Assembly: GCF_023078275.1 (NCBI RefSeq)
Contig: NC_062998.1
Coordinates: forward strand, 12,738,416-12,802,415
Source: Leguminivora glycinivorella
Lineage: Eukaryota > Arthropoda > Insecta > Lepidoptera > Tortricidae
Reading direction: 5' to 3'
Length of the DNA: 64,000 nt
Under the pieces are notes generated by a model. That model was not told the DNA's origin. It did not search any database and was given only the letters and a program-made list of their open reading frames with translations. Of the stretch, positions 62,341 through 64,000 are shown in pieces (positions within the stretch are counted from its first letter, which is position 1; each line of letters starts with the position of its first letter). The position numbers were made by a program, and so were the translations under genes.

Positions 62341-64000
62341 TTTACAATGACTTCATTGCAGAAAGTAAAATTTAAATTTACAAATCTATTATAGTATCGT
62401 TTTATGGACGCAAAGGTAAGTAGGTATTCTTAGATAAGCAGAAATATTTCCGATAGTTTTGCAATCAATCGCAAAACACAAGTTGTATATACATATGTTG
62501 AAATAACAGCTGAAATGATTTATTTTTCCTCCAAAGGAATCGGTATAACACGCATTGACAGGTTGTTAGTTATGGATATGAATAAATGGGCACATGTACC
62601 TATATCATAAACTGATCGATTTGTTTACGGTTACCAGTAAAGTGATGGAATTTGGAAGGTTTTGCGTCACTATTTAGGTACGGGCAGAGCTCTGACAATC
62701 GAGTTTTCAAATTGAGATTTTCTACCGCCTAGTCAAAAACTTGCCTGAAAGGTATAAAAAGTAGGATTAAAACTAGATAGAGCCCCAGGGAAAAAGATTT
62801 TCGAATTTTAGCATATAGGAATTAAGTTGTTATAAAATGATAAATACCTATATCAAGGACGATTACAAATTAAATGGTTCTTGCCTATATGAAAAAAAAA
62901 ATTATCTGCGACTTAGTTCGTAATAAAAACGGTTGCGTGATTTAATAATGTCAAAATTATATGATTACTTAAATACGTTAGTTCTAATCAGCTTTTGTAT
63001 TTAAATGAAAAAATGAAAGACTGCAATATTTTTTGAAAAAATCGACTGGGTAATATTAGCATTGCAAGATTGCTTTTAGAGGCATGTCATCGATTTTGGT
63101 TTCGCGACAAAGCTTTGCAGTGTCACGGCTCTTGTATTCAAGCCCCTCCTCTCTCTCGTGTCCGTGGCATCTTTTAAATCCTCGCTCGGTCAGCTTGTGG
63201 CCAAGGCATTGAAATATGTAGCAGCCCCGTATTTTATTATGTAGCAATAAACTCGCTTATCTAAGCTTTCCGGTTTCTCCATAAACCCGTTACTTTTAGT
63301 TCAGCTATCGTTATTAGTAGCTGTAATTAGTAGGTACTCGTATGTTATCATCTTATTATTTTTCTATCTAATATAGTGACAGTCTATACGTCCATTTACC
63401 TATCCTCCTTTTATTCTAGATTCGTAAAACCTATTGCATTTTTAGATTTTCCATCTAATCGAATAACGCAATATTTTAGTCTACGATTTTCTAGGAATAG
63501 CTAACAATAATAGGATGGTTTCAGAGAATAGTTGTAGAAACTATTTTATATTTCAACGTTCTACGTCTCCATAGTCCATATAAAGCCTTCAGGTTATTTT
63601 GCAATATGCGGGATAGTAAATATCATGATCCAACCCTTGTCGCCCTGTGGCTTTAAACAAATAGACGCTGTAGAGAGTGGTGGCCGCGGGGTAGTTAGTT
63701 GTTAGTTAATATTCTTTGAATTGAATAAACCGTAACCGCGGCACGTCAGGCGACCCCGGCTAGCCATTGACGAGTACCCCGTCGCGGAACCCATCGCTTG
63801 CGTGTTCCAATAAAACCTTTTTTATCGGGGGATGTGGCTTTTTACGAGTCGTAACCGGGCACTGGGTTCCGATAAGTATTTTATTCCCTGCTATAGGTAT
63901 TCCCACTTTTAAAATCTCCGAAAGCGTAAAACATTTTATTGTAGAAATACTGCTTTATTACTTTTTATTAAATACTTTTTATTTAATATTTTTGTTGCGT
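62341..64000. other. 5' flank of the secreted-protein gene and window end
   Basis: The first few hundred bases should hold the promoter of the secreted-protein gene; no TATA box could be assigned with confidence. At 63670-63880 a GC-richer stretch with GAATAAACCGTAACCGCGGC, CCAATAAAACC and GGGGGATGTGGC looks like the end of a retroelement or LTR, but no second copy is in the window. Confidence 0.45.

Noticed and set aside
63670..63880. Possible LTR near the right edge
   Set aside because: AATAAA-like signals and a GC-rich end suggest a retroelement, but no paired copy, primer-binding site or coding region is in the window, so I do not call it.
1..64000. CRISPR arrays, bacterial operons, viral genes, telomeric TTAGG arrays
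   Set aside because: None were seen. The repeats have no CRISPR-like regular short spacers, and genes have introns with GT-AG sites.

Overview
The window looks like nuclear DNA from a lepidopteran (moth or butterfly). It is AT-rich, gene-poor and dense in transposon debris, with tRNA-derived SINEs, short foldback MITEs, Penelope-like, copia and mariner pieces, and LINE tails of kinds I associate with Lepidoptera. No species can be named from the sequence alone. Two host genes are supported, both on the minus strand.

Gene 1 is the 5' part of the metabotropic GABA-B receptor subunit 1 (GABA-B-R1). Four exons are visible: 34419-33772, 26721-26587, 8426-8256 and 4088-3872. They encode the N-terminal half of the Venus-flytrap ligand-binding domain, and every internal junction has a GT-AG splice site and a matching phase. 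The introns are about 7.1, 18.2 and 4.2 kb. The rest of the gene lies beyond position 1. Exons 3 and 4 are each followed, on the transcript-downstream side, by a decayed partial copy of themselves whose splice donor GT has been lost.

Gene 2 (62340-61684) is a small two-exon gene for a predicted secreted protein of 192 residues. It has a signal peptide, an acidic pro-region, a six-cysteine module ending in CC with spacing close to beta-defensin or big defensin, and a lysine-rich C-terminal tail. I do not recognise the family.

The GABA-B-R1 introns carry many insertions. The intron after exon 4 has a Penelope-like (PLE) 3' fragment flanked by inverted arms (3.1-3.65 kb). Intron 2 has an RT plus nuclease LINE relic (9.8-11.4 kb), a foldback of about 5.3 kb (13.07-18.32 kb) enclosing SINEs and MITEs, a copia relic (23.4-24.5 kb) and a tandem array of about 120-bp units (25.0-25.5 kb). 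Intron 1 has a mariner split by a 1.29-kb insertion that is an apparently perfect head-to-head inverted PLE.

Upstream of the receptor gene (34.4-61.6 kb) I see only mobile elements: a TTAA-flanked piggyBac-like MITE (37.3-38.2 kb), an internally deleted Tc1 nested in a MITE (46.7-47.4 kb), a 680-bp TIR element (48.8-49.5 kb), a 2.1-kb TIR element containing a SINE (50.15-52.25 kb), an intact Tc1/mariner-superfamily transposon with a 358-residue transposase (52.8-54.6 kb), a nested palindrome containing LINE C-terminal pieces (58.0-60.2 kb) and a hAT-type MITE with 8-bp target duplications (60.3-60.8 kb).
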